In this document: positions 9,003 through 20,801 of the stretch, in pieces
Layout of the letters: each line of letters starts with the position of its first letter
How positions within the stretch are numbered: the stretch's first letter is position 1
Source: Oikopleura dioica
Lineage: Eukaryota; Chordata; Appendicularia; Copelata; Oikopleuridae
Assembly (NCBI GenBank): GCA_907165135.1
Contig: OU015567.1
Coordinates: 15,381,001-15,445,000, forward strand
Direction: 5' to 3'
Length of the DNA stretch: 64,000 nt
The notes under the pieces: model-generated
What the model was told of the DNA's origin: nothing
What the model saw: only the letters and a program-made list of their open reading frames with translations
The model's database searches: none
Translations under genes and position numbers: made by a program

Positions 9003-11351
9003 GATATTGAGGAATATTCAATCTGATCAAATAAGGGCCGTCGGATTAGGAGACCCCCTTTTATATCAATTTCTTTTTTAGTGTTTTAGCCAGAGAAACT
9101 CTGTTTTAGAGCTTCCGTATAACATTGCCAAATCCCTACTAGTAGTAGCCTCGTAGCGAAAACTTACTCACCCACAAATAAGCAAATCAACCCCATATTC
9201 CCACAACAAGCCCTATACAAAATAAAAAAGGGATAAGCTGATAAGCCGACCGTGATCGTGGGAGAGCATTATTTGCGATATTTTCGAAACGAGAACTCAG
9301 AGGGAGCTCAACCCCAGCGCGGGTCAAGGGGAGGTCACGAGGGATTAAAAACTGATAAGGTGATTATGGGGATTGATAAGAGTAGTAAAAGCTAATAGTG
9401 AAAATTGGGGTATCAATTGGGATATCTAACTAGGGCAGTTCTTTGTTTGGATTGCGAAAGAAGAGCTAATTACTATCTGATTGCACTTTTGCTAAAAACG
9501 ACAGAAGTGTTACTGTAACACTATTGCTTCTTTGTGGAATTCAGTTAATGAAAAATTCACTGTATCGATCGGATAACCTTAATCAACCGATTACACCTTG
9601 TTTAATCCTCTTCTTAACATTAAAAATTTTGAATTTTTCATAATCTCCGTGGCCCCCCGCTGCGCACGCTTATCAGCGCAGCGGGCGACCGTCAAAATGG
9701 GGATTAATTGATTAACTCACAGCCTTACTCGAGTGGTCGCTTACAAATTTAATGAGCAAATTTGCGCTTCTATAAGTTGTTTAGTCAGGAGAAAGTTGAG
9801 CGTTCTTTTAGGCACACAAAAGGGCACACACGCATCTAACTTTTGGCGTGGTTTGACAAGTAAGGGGCTACTAATTAGACGGGAAAGGGTTTGAATGGAC
9901 AAATAAAAATCACGGCGGAAAAACCCGTTGAAATTTGAAAAAGGGATTTGAAGAGACTAAATGATTTTCGATACGAAATCTGGCGTGAGACATACTGTCT
10001 TGAAAATTCGAGTTTCAACCATTCTAATCCCTTTTTAGCATCTGGAACTGGCTGGCATTTGATCGATATTCTAGACTGAGTGCTAGAAACCTGTTCTCTT
10101 ATGATCAACTCCATCGATTAGATAATTAATCCGGCACTTTTGCTCCTTTGAAGGCCGATTTTCCGCCGCGCCGATTTGAAAGTAATCGTCATTTTTTTGG
10201 TGACAATATGGCGACCAGCGCGGAGGCCAGAGTACAGGGCAGCCGCTTCCCGGAACCTGTCACCAATGGCGGCGCGGAAAAGGGATTGATCATTTACTTT
10301 CCGGTTTCGACGCGAAAGATGAAAAAGGGAGGGACGCTAAGGCCACGTGGACAATTTGTCAGCTGATAGAAAATGGCTATTTTCGGAAAGTGATGAAATC
10401 TGAAAGTTGATTTTTTGAGGACCTCTCTTGAAAGCGGACTGGGGTTGAAAATGCCACGATCGCCAGCTTGGCTCATTATAAGCTTTATGCAATTCAAAAA
10501 TCCAAAAATTCGAAAATTTGCTATTTATTCAAACTTCTCTCCAACTCTCGAGGAGCATCTCATCAAATTTCAATAAAAATTCACAACTCAAAAGCCACCC
10601 ATTTTCTACCCCTATTTTCGTCTGATAAGTGCAGCTCACTTCTAATTCCAAAAATTTGGCACAGAATCGACCACTCCACCGTCTTATCCGCTATTCAAGG
10701 GCGTCCGCAGCCTTTTTTCCTCGAAAAGCGGCTCTGGAATTGGATTTTTTTGGCAGTTTTTTCATTGCGTTTTTGGCTAAATTATTTGGCGCTCATATAA
10801 TAACCTTTTTTTGGTGAAAAATAAACAAAAAATTGATAAAAGCAGCATTTTTTTATCATCGAATTGGGCTAAAACTCATTCCAAAATCGACCAAAATTCA
10901 ATTTTAGAATCAACAAAAGCTTGGTAGAAGTCTACTTGTGCACGAACAAGCCCCATTAGGAGCCTAAAGATCAACCCAAGCCACCATTTTTAGCTGGTCG
11001 ACCTTCCTCTTCCTGGAAAAGGCAGGCTGTCTGCGCGACAGCGCCGCCTACCCCGCTGCGCCAAAGCGCGTTTTGCGCCGCGGCGCGCGATAAGAAGGAG
11101 TCCCTCGATAAAACAACAAAACTCGAAGAGCAGGTCTAAACTCACAAAAAGAGCCAAACCGCGAAAAAAAAGTTTGAACAGAAAACAAGTAAAACGGCCA
11201 CAAGTTGAAGACTTTGCCAAAGTCAAGTTTTAAATTTTTCGCTGAAAAAACATTCACACGAAGAAAAAAAAAAGAATTTAAACTTCCGCAGTGAAACATT
11301 TAGAGAGGTTCCAATAAAAAATAAGAAGAAGACTTCACAGAAACTTTAAAG
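9003..11351. other. Intergenic, likely includes upstream region of the Frizzled gene
   Basis: No splice-consistent gene found. Reading frames at 9875-10114 and 10148-10800 have no domain that I recognise. 11040-11100 is GC-rich (gcgccgcggcgcgcg). The last few hundred bases probably act as promoter and 5' leader of the Frizzled gene. Confidence 0.4.
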
Positions 11352-14300
11352 ATGAAGGTAAGAAATGAAAAAGACACAGTATTTTTCTTAAGGGTACTAC
11401 CTTCGACTTCCAACTTCCAAGGCCAAATTATTCAAGGCCAAAGTTGGGGAAATCGAAGGTAGTACCCTTAACAAAAACTTTCTTTGGCCCAATAATAAGA
11501 TAAAGAAGAAGATGGAGTACTTTTATAATCCAAAAAATGAGCGTCAATTATGCCCCATAAAATCTATTTTCACAGGTCAATTACCAAAACAACCAGACTT
11601 CCCCAGACCGGACGGGTCGGCCACTTTTTTTCCTAATTTTCCCGCTTGGCACCAATTTCCTGGCTAATTACTTCTGACACGTAAATCTGAGAGGTGCGCC
11701 AAGTCTTTTGTTGGGCTCATCCCCTTTTCTTACAAATTGTTCTTGAGTTCTTGCCAAATGGGCCTCTCGAAGTTCGCCTAATTTAAAATCAATATGACAC
11801 AGATTATAAAGATTAGATAGACTCTAAGAGCTGAATATTTTATAAAATCATAATAGCATGACATCGATTTGCTTTATATAAAAAAAGGAACGCTTATCTC
11901 ACTTTGGAGCGTGGCCAATAGGATTGTAAAACAATTAACATAAAAACGGACAACATTCAGAGCACCTGGGCGCTTCTCTGTTTTTGGACTCGTGAGAAAC
12001 CCTCGAGTTCGATAATCTCCACTTTGCTCAAGAAGTGCTCTTTTATGGCCAAAAATGTAAATGGACAAAATAAGGTTCTACTTCTTTGAAAAATTCTACT
12101 TCGAGTGCTTCGGCAACTTTTATTTTAAAAATAGAAATGGCTATACATTTGCCAAAGCAGGAACCAAAAAGGTTACATAATCAATTAACAAAAACTAGCA
12201 GAAAAACCTTGACATTTCTCTCCACAAATATCATGGCCTAGAATTTCGTCACAACAACCTGATTATGGGTGTGACCTTCTACCGCGTTGACCCTAATTTT
12301 CCGAAAATCTTAAGCGCCCGGCCGACCCCTTTCATCCCTTTCTAGCGCCGTTTTATTCTAATAAGCCGGATCCTAATACCTTTGTGCCAGAAATTTTTTG
12401 TGGTACTTTTTCGGTGCTTTTTTGAAATGCAAATTTTTTATTATAGTGATTTTCTTATGTAAATTTTCACTTTTTCAGGTGTTTTGGTTGACGATATTGC
12501 CTGCACTGACCACAGCGGCGATTTGCCTCAAAGACACTCTGCTTCCTGTATGCGGCGGCGAGTTCAAGGCGTACAACTCGACCTTCCTTCCGAATCTTTT
12601 GGGCCAATGGTCGGCCTCAGAAGTGGCCCAGACCGCAGCAGCCCTCTTTCCTCTCCGCGCTGTTGGCTGCTCCGCGCATTTGGATCTCTTTCTTTGCTCA
12701 ACTCTTTCCCCAGTCTGCCCTGGCTCCAATCCTGAAGGCGTTTTGCCCTATTTGATCCCGATTCCACCCTGCCAGAATTTGTGCGAAATCGTTGTTTCCG
12801 ATTGTTCTGGAATCATGGAAGAGTTCGGCATTGATCTTCCCGAACTTTTCAACTGCCGGCAATTTCCTGACTCTCGAACGCAGCCAAGGTAGATTCCAAC
12901 CAGTTTTTCTTTCCCTCAACATAAATTCTAGCGCTTCTTGCATTCCTCCATCAGACCACACCGAGCCTCTGCCAAAATCACTCATCAAATGGACCAAAAC
13001 CCAAGTCAAACTTGATCCAGCCGTCTCCAAAGGTCTCCAGCAACAGTGCCCCAAAGCCCTGATGACTTCTGATGCTTCCAAAACCTTCGCTGGAATCGCC
13101 TCCTGCGAAAAGCCCTGCGACCCGATGGCAAAAGAAACTCGAGATGTCACTTTGGTCCGAATGGTGATGGCTGTCTTTTGCGTTGTTTCTGCTATGATTT
13201 CTTCGTTCTCCATCATCATCTTTCTCAAAGATCGAAAACGGTAAGCAAAAAGAATATTCACCACGTGACTAGCCTTGACCCCAAATAGAAAATCACCTGT
13301 AGATATAATCGGCCGTGTTTTTTTTCGAATTTTGATTATGCAAAAATCTTGTCCGATAACTGCCAGCTTTTTTCCAAAAAGGGCCTTGCACGTGACCCCA
13401 AATAATAACCGAGCTCCGGAAATGTGCTGTTTTGGATATTCGAAAATGGAATAAAAAGGAAGTTTTCGGAGAGGACCGTAAAATTGTTCAAGCATCATTG
13501 CTTCGAATATAAAAATCAGGTGTGAGGAAAAACGCAATTGGGGAAATCGGAAGCGATTTACAACGCGAGTATGTGTATTTATTCGAACACAGTTTTCAAA
13601 CATTTTGACAGGTGCGCCATAAAAAAAGAAATCGTTAAAAAAGGGGTTTGTTGTTCCCCCGGCACTCCGGTTTTTCGCTACCCTAGGTACCTATAATTAG
13701 ATACTCGCTTATCGATTCAACCCTTATCGACCGCGCTTTGATCATCAGAAAGGGGCTTATCTTGCTTTTTCCAAGAGGCAGACAGCAAGAAAGCTGTCTC
13801 AGAAGAGTGGAAAACCCACAGAGCGGGGCAAATCCTCTTCCGTTTTCCACGTGACTGGCCACATGACAACTTCCACATAGAGATACCTTGTAACCTTTCT
13901 AAATCCGTGTTGGCACATTTCCGGCTGTGTTTTTGGACAAACAAGAGAATCCAAAATTTTTCCATAAATTCCGGCAAATTATCGGTACTTCCGGAAAACA
14001 GCCCGTTTTCAACTGCTCAAAATAACAAAACTTTTCTTCAGATTTGTCTATCCCGAACGACCAACGCTGTACTTTGCCCTCTGCTACTTCATCATTTCCA
14101 TCACTGTTCTTGCCACGCTCATTTCTCCAGAAGAATCTGCCTGCGCTGCTAAAAGTGATGAATCTGGCATTTCTGCGCTTTTTGCTGGCTGGAAGTCAAG
14201 CCAGTGCGTCGCTACTTTTTCCATTGTCTTCTTTTTTCAAGGTAAGAAAAAAGAATCAATTATTTTTCAAATGCAAAGTTTTCTTCAAAACAGAACAAAT

Positions 14301-15053
14301 AATAATCATTATTTTTAAGTTGCTGCGACCATGTGGTGGCTTGTCCTGGTCCTTATCTGGGGTCTATCCCTCATCCTCGACCTCAACCTCGAAGTCATCG
14401 AATCCAAAGGCCGCTACCTCCACCTCTTCGCCTGGACACCCGCGTTGGCACTCACAACGATCGCCGTTCTCCAAAAACGCATCCAGGCCGACCCGTTTCT
14501 CGGAATTTGCGCACTTGACGGCGACCTCTCGAGCTTTTACTTTTTCTCGCTTCTTCCTCTCGTCAGCTTGACTCTCGTTGGTCTCGTCACTTTCATCGCC
14601 GGTTTGAAGAAACTGCTCTGCGTCAACTCCGACTTTGGATCCGTCTTTACCTCTGCCCCGAAGCTGGAACAGTTTCTCTTTAGAATCTCCGCCTTTTCTT
14701 GCTGCTTTCTCATCCCCAAAATCGCCGAGGAAATTCTCAAGATGTCATTCTCCAGCTTGGCCCCTCTTCTCGAATCTACCTGGTACCACGACAACTGCGC
14801 AGATCTTGGCGTCCCTTGCCCGCTCGGAGTTAGCCCAAACAAATACATCGAGCCCCTGACCGTCCTTCTTCGCTACGTCTTCTTCATCATTCCAAGCTGG
14901 GCTCCAATGGTCTGGCTCGCTAATGGAAAAAGCCTTCGCGCCTGGGGAATCAACTCAGACTCCCATTCAGCTGGAATCGAAAGCTCGCTGGAAGACTCAT
15001 CTCTGTCCAGCTCACAGCATTCCCGGGAAGACTCTCAAATCCAAACTGTATAA
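11352..15053 (+). CDS. fzd: Frizzled-family Wnt receptor
   Basis: A seven-pass Wnt receptor of the plasma membrane. I read five exons: 11352-11357, 12479-12888, 12932-13240, 14042-14241, 14320-15053, giving 552 aa with all phases consistent. The 6-nt first exon (ATG AAG then gtaaga) is inferred because the second exon has no ATG. Joined, they give a good signal peptide, MKVFWLTILPALTTA. Residues about 20-140 are a cysteine-rich Wnt-binding domain (TLLPVCGGE, CSTLSPVCPG, CQNLCEIVVSDC). TM1 ends in DRKR followed by FVYPERPTLYF, the Frizzled YPERP motif. Later TM segments follow, with MWWLVLVLIWGLSLILDLN as TM3. The C-tail has GKSLRAW where most Frizzleds have KTLxSW, then a Ser-rich end. AATAAA follows at about 15148. 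Subfamily not assigned; possible divergent Dishevelled coupling. Confidence 0.88.
11388..11471. repeat. 84-nt intronic hairpin
   Basis: Inside intron 1 of the Frizzled gene. The arm ttaagggtactaccttcga is the reverse complement of tcgaaggtagtacccttaa, and the stem continues through ggcc ... ggcc to a 7-10 nt loop. The size suits a pre-miRNA hairpin or a tiny MITE. Strand is undecided because a hairpin reads either way. Confidence 0.6.
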
Positions 15054-15840
15054 ACTTTCCAAGAATAGTACCATTCGTTCTGTAAATTTTTATTTATTCT
15101 GTAAAATCTTTTGTTCATTTTTATGTAAATTGCCCAGATTGGGAAAATAAAGTAGAAAAAGAAGAAATGATGTCTTTTTAATATTTTGTGAGACTTGTGG
15201 TCTACGTATTTTCTATTATTCAATGAATAGAAAAATCTATCTTGCCTCCATCAACCCTCAGTATATACAGGCGATAAAAGCTCCTTTTACAGTAGCAGGA
15301 CGGGAGAATACGTCAGAAGGTGAAATCTTTAATGTTTTTAGCAGAAAAGAGACGAGTTTTTTAGAGAAAAAGGGGCTTCAAAATGCTAATTTGGATATAT
15401 TGACAATATGTGTTCCATATATTCTCTGGGATAAGAGATCTGGCGACCGAAGAGTATTATAAAGCATGGCCTGGGATGGCTAATAATGATATGCTAAGGA
15501 GATATTGCGACCTTGGGCAACTGACAGAAGCTACGAATTGAGCTCTTCCCAATAATTTGCGTCTTTGACTGGGGCTAATTTGCGCCTTTCAGAAAATCTA
15601 ACTTACTCGGACATTTTTTTATTACTTGGATGGAAGGCTGCCTTTGTTTGAATTGTGGAACCTTTTTTCAGAGAATCGCAAGAGCTAGGAAAGAAATTTC
15701 TCTTTGGGTAATTTACTATCCCAAATAACTTTCTCTTAACAATTTATAAGGGGTGCATCGACTCGTGCTTTTTGGTCGTTTTCGGCTGGGGAAAGGATGA
15801 AAATCTAACAGCAGTAATTCACCCGATTAAAACATCAGTC
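15054..15840. other. 3' flank of the Frizzled gene and intergenic DNA
   Basis: Poly(A) signal AATAAA at about 15148. No further gene seen. Confidence 0.4.
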
Positions 15841-16650
15841 ATGAATAAAAGAGAAGCCGATGGTGGAGAATCAGATTCGAATACCGACGAAGGAACTATT
15901 CTAATAGAAAATCTTAAAGAATGCAAGATGTGTTGAGTGCTAATTTTGCTCGAGAAATTTTGAATGGAGTTCAGAGGGATATCAAATTGAAGACATGGAT
16001 GAGTGCTTTGGATATATGATCAGAGGGGAATTGGAGCCAGACGACGATGATAGGACTTGTTTTTATTACGACTAAGAAAACCGACTTTGTTTAATTGAGA
16101 TTTTAAAAACTCATATAAAGTGAAGGAGGCTCTGATTCGGGTGGGGAAGTGGGGATCATCGCTGAAGTCCAGGAAAGGGTAAATTATACTGTATAATTTA
16201 TACATAAGAAGAGATATCAGATAGATTTGGCCTCCGAGTCTATTTTTAGATAAAAAAAGTAAAAGCAGAGTATAAAACTTTTTAATAAAGGAATACGATG
16301 TTGGGTACGATGACGAAATTGCCGAGATGAATATTTCCGGTAACAAAACTAACCAAAAATGACTTGATGTGCTTATAAAACTTATAATCACATGTTGTAA
16401 CTACTGATACTAAAGATTATGCTTCGGAAACTGATTTGAGTTCCAACTCTTCGCTTGATGCCAGTACTGATTAGGTGTTCAATGCTGTCCGATTACAGGC
16501 GACTTTAACGCGTTTTCCTCTTAGATGGAGATGGTGACAATGACGACGAAGAAAGCGACTACGAAACTGAAGCTAATGATCTTGAAATTGCCATATTTCT
16601 ATAGCACTGGATACTGATTAATAAAGCATCAAAGAGGTAGTTGTCTAAAA
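15841..16650 (+). pseudogene. Possible decayed acidic coding sequence
   Basis: 15841 opens with MNKREADGGESDSNTDEG and stops at 15935. Near 16525-16610 another short frame reads DGDGDNDDEESDYETEAND before breaking. Both resemble the acidic N-terminal part of a transposase or nuclear protein, but frames are interrupted and I find no splice sites that join them. I cannot name the source gene. It may be chance. Confidence 0.2.
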
Positions 16651-17919
16651 GGATGAGAGCTAGGCAGGCTGCACTTGAGGCAACTTGAGAGTGCTGATAA
16701 GAAGAGCTCTCACCTCGTAGATCAACCTGTGCTCAAGTAAAGTGCGAGCCAAGGCTGTATTCTGCAACATTTCACCGGCGGCCTCTATTATCGTCTTTGC
16801 TCATCATCTTAATAGTGTTGATTCTCCATGATTTCATGAAAGGATTTCTGAATGATCCTTTTTTTTCAAGAATAAAAGTTATTAATTAATTGAGTCATAT
16901 TCTGCCGGATAGCCGGTTAGGGTGGTCGGCGACTCGCGAGTTCTATTTTATAAATATTTTAAATAAAGGAGTGTTCTAGATTCTTGAGCCGTTGTTTTTG
17001 CGTTGTCAAAATTGTTCCTTCAAAAGAGAATTTGAATAAAAGGGCTTCCGTTCAAAGGTAAATATTCATTATTCATATTCGCGCTTTCTATTACTAATAC
17101 TACCGAAACAACTCTTTCAATTTTCAACTTAAAAGAGTCTTCTTTGAAAACAACTCCAGATAACCGATTAAGGGACCCCGCCGACCAAGCTACGCGCGCG
17201 CATCTCGCCCGTTTTCACTCTCACTCTTCAGCTGGTTTAATTTTCTCGATTATCGTTATTTTTTGTAGACTAACTAAACTTTTTATGCTCTTTCATTTAC
17301 ATTTCTAAAAATTTCCATAGCTTATTGCTACGCTGAGTTAGGGCGAAAACGGTGACGCTCGATTTCGAGTGAACATAAGTACTCGAAATATTCGGATTGA
17401 CATTTCGAGACTGCCCTCATTAAAAAGCCCGTGCCTCCTTGCATAAGGCTTACTTATTGAGATTTACTAGAAATTTATGCAGCTCTCGTAATCGAGCGGT
17501 TTATAAAGGTTCTTCTGACCAGCGCAGCGGGAATCCCGCGCCAACAGTGTAAAATGGCCGTGTTTCACGCCGAGCGCTCCAGGTAACCCGCATTAATCAC
17601 CTATGCAATAACACATTGATTTTTTATCGACTTTCCATTTTCGTGGCTACCCTTTGGCGCGCAGTCTTACAAGGCCCTGCACTACTACTTTTTTCCTAGC
17701 CACTCAGCTGCGACAAAAACTTTTCGCCTTACGCTTTGCTCAAATATTTTTTCAATTGAAGAGTGAAATTGAATTTGGTAACCCCTCGAGAGTTGCGCTT
17801 TTGACCTTCTCTCCGGCAGAAGAGAAGACAGCCTTAGACGCAAATATTTAACGAGTTTTTTTAACAGAAGAGAAGTAACAAAAGAAGACAAAAATAAAAG
17901 AAGAAAAAGAAGCAAAATA
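16651..17919. other. Intergenic upstream of VAP
   Basis: No gene seen. An acceptor-like tttttttaacag at about 17855-17866 precedes the VAP start by roughly 50 bp and could be a 5'-UTR intron or spliced-leader acceptor. Confidence 0.35.
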
Positions 17920-19310
17920 ATGAAGGGAGAGAAAGTGCTCAGACTGAGTCCGTCTGATAGACTCGCTTTTCAGCCGCCGTTTGAGAAGATATCAGAAGCG
18001 AAATTGCTCATCTCGAATATTTCAAATGAAACAGTTGCTTTCAAAATTAAGACCACTGCACCTAAAAGGTAAGGTCTTTTTTCTTTCAGCTTCTTTTTCG
18101 ATAAATCATTAACTGTTCAGTAAAAATTACTCAGTACTCTAAGACTGGGCTCGGCAATTTGTGTGGAAAACCTGAGTCAGGGTCTAAAAACGAAGACGCT
18201 TGCAGACCCTGACTCAGGTTTTCTACACAGGTTCCCGGGCCCAGTTCTAAGCCCTCTAAAAATTCCTAAATACTAGTTTTACAGCTTTTTTTCTTTGTTT
18301 AAAATCATCCTGCTGTAAAAATAAAAATTTTTAATAACAAATTAAGGTATTGCGTTCGCCCAAATACCGGTGTCATCGGCCCACTGGAGTCCAAAGAAAT
18401 TAACATTGCCCTTCAACCAGGAGACATCAACCAACGCCACAAATTCATGATCCAAAGCATCATTTACCCGGAAAACTTCGCAGATCTTGACACCCAAAAG
18501 CTCCAATCACTCTGGGTAAAAACTAATCGAGAAAATCATTTGCTAAAAGCTATTTAGTCCGTGGGAAAGGAAGATTTAATGAGCCAGAAACTTGCCGTTG
18601 ATTTTCTGACAGAAAATGGATCTACAGTAAGTAATTTGGCTGAGTGATAACATGGAGGATTAACAAATGTTAATCTCCACTTCTTTGATCCAAAAGACGA
18701 AAAACTCCTTTTAGGTAATTGAAGACAAGCTTCAAACGCACAACAAGTCTCTCTCTGAAACAGTCATTCCAACTACCACAAGACGTAAGTTCAAAAAGTG
18801 CTTTCTCGGAATAAATTAAAAAATGGTAGAACCAGAGCGAGTTCAATTCGACGTTTCAACAAATGAAGTTCGCGAGCGCAAGAAATCGCCAAAAGTCTCG
18901 ACTCCAGAACAAACAGCAGAATCCAAGGAAAATAAAGATGCAGCGCAAATTGCAGAGTTAAAAGGAAAACTCGCTGATGCTATGAAGCAAATTGAAATTC
19001 TATCAAGGTAAGTAGTCTTTTTAGTCGTATTTTCCTAGATAAAATAAGCTCGGGCTCAGCAAACTGTGTAGAAAACCTGAGTCAGGGTTCTGGTCAGCTG
19101 AGCGGCTTTTATCAAAGCTCTCTCAGGACCCTGACTCAGGTTTTCTGCACAAGTTGCTGAGCCCAGAACAAGCGTCTTGAAATACCGGTAGTTACTTTCG
19201 TTTATTACTCCGATTTTAGCTCACCAGTGGAAGCAGACAGCAAAAACCTAGCGATTTACCTGGCCATTGCGTTTTTCTTCGGCTTAATTTTGTCCTCCCT
19301 TTTCTACTAA
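17920..19310 (+). CDS. vap: VAMP-associated protein (VAPA/VAPB-like ER tether)
   Basis: A tail-anchored ER protein that binds FFAT-motif partners to form membrane contact sites and aid lipid transfer. Six exons (17920-18068, 18347-18515, 18558-18626, 18715-18784, 18830-19007, 19220-19310) give 241 aa with every phase consistent, the usual VAP length. Residues about 5-125 are the MSP domain, with the signature TTAPKRYCVRPNTGVI. A coiled coil follows near IAELKGKLADAMKQIEILS, and the protein ends in a hydrophobic anchor, LAIYLAIAFFFGLILSSLFY. Introns 1 and 5 each contain a GAGTCAGG foldback element, showing the family inserts into live genes. Strong call. Confidence 0.93.
18146..18243. mobile_element. 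GAGTCAGG foldback element, copy 7 (VAP intron 1)
   Basis: A minimal 98-bp copy: ctgggctcggcaatttgtgt and its near-complement at the right end (cacaggttcccgggcccag), joined by a short centre without the GCCGC palindrome. It lies wholly within a spliced intron. Confidence 0.88.
19048..19166. mobile_element. GAGTCAGG foldback element, copy 8 (VAP intron 5)
   Basis: Left end cgggctcagcaaactgtgta; right end cacaagttgctgagcccag; about 119 bp with a small gagcggct remnant of the core. Also within a spliced intron. Confidence 0.88.
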
Positions 19311-20801
19311 ATAATGTCACCACCACTCGATCGTCCGCGTGTTCAACATCCTTTCTTTTACCTATCTTCATTTAAACAACTAGATCTCACCTGCAACTCT
19401 TTTTATACAGTAAAACCAATACAGTCGGAGTCCAAAATAAGGGACTTTTTTTGCTCCCAAATTTTCGAAGAAAGTCCCTTAAATTGGGTCATCAAAGCAA
19501 AAAATGTGTCGCTTGCAAATTTTTTCGAAGCATAATTTTGCCGCAAAATAAGCTTAAGTTATTGTTTTTAGGGCTTTTAATACCTTTTTTGAAAGAGGAA
19601 AACATATTTTGCAAGAAAAATCACTTCAGTTTGTCCCAAAACCGGTTGAAATTAAGGATATTGATACCCTTCATCAGCTGTCAACTAACTGAAAAACGCT
19701 AACTAATCTTAGAAAGTCCCTTAAATTGGATTTTTTTCTGCCGCAGATTTTAGGCATTTTGAGCCAAAAAGTCCCTTATCTTGGTGTCCCTTATTTCGGA
19801 CTCCGACTGTAAACAACTACCAAGAATGGTCACAAACACAAAGTGCAAATCTGGACGCGAACTTTCTAGTACAGCCATCAGATTCAGATTTCAAGGCGTC
19901 AGCTTTATGAATATTTAAAAGCAACGGTGTGTTAAATTACTCGTTTTTTGAAAAGACTTGCCTTGAATCGTCTGAAACGGAACAAAAAAGGAATCGCCAA
20001 GGAGACACTCGGCAAAATCAAAGCAAGAGCAGGGATCTCTGAACTTTGGCAGAGAGCGAAAATATTAATTTTGTAAAAGTAAGTTCATCTTTTAACACCT
20101 TGAAAAAGGTCTTTCTGGGTATTACTGTACATGGACTTTAGTTCATGGCTTTCGAAATTGTCTTGTTGACGATTTTCAGACTTATTTTTGCAATATGAGC
20201 ATATCAGTTTTTGCCAGACATCTGAAATACCGACAGACACGCTATATATACTGCGGCTTCGAGATTATTTTTGTCTTTATAATTGACTTGATCTATTTTT
20301 AATTTCAAGAGAGTGATTATTAATCACTGATTAATTGTCAGTTTATCACAAATTGTAAGTAAAAATTCGTTATTATTTTTAAATTAATTTTATAATTTAA
20401 TTATTTTTTTTATTAATTAAAAGAAGAATTGATCTTTAATAGTTTAAATAATTAATTTCATAGCTATATATAGCATTGAAATAAAATTGTTATCTTGTGG
20501 TCATATTTTATGACAGAGAAGGAAATATGGGCCATATTATATGGCTTATAATGACGAGACCTAACCTTGACCTTTAAAAATCTATAATTCGTTGCGTCGA
20601 ATGGCCTTACATTGACATAACTTAGCATTGCGCACTATGGACCACTGTCTCGGTGTTTGCCGCCGCGAATTGCTCCAACTTTGCGCAACGCCGCCGCCGC
20701 GCGCTCTCGTAGCGCAGTGCTCTTTTACTACTCTTTGGGCGCACTGAGAAAAAAACTCAACAGAAAAATTCAGGTCGCCAAAAAGAACCAGAAAGAGAAC
20801 G
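19311..20801. other. Intergenic, no gene seen
   Basis: Contains a loose inverted pair (acagtcggagtccaaaataa at about 19421 and its near-complement ttatttcggactccgactgt at about 19791), a probable further foldback of about 390 bp, and a very AT-rich tract at 20330-20470. No coding signal. Confidence 0.45.

Noticed and set aside
12698-13603. 301-codon open frame on the minus strand
   Set aside because: It lies antisense to Frizzled exons 2-3 and crosses their intron; the plus-strand protein has clear family motifs and this one has none.
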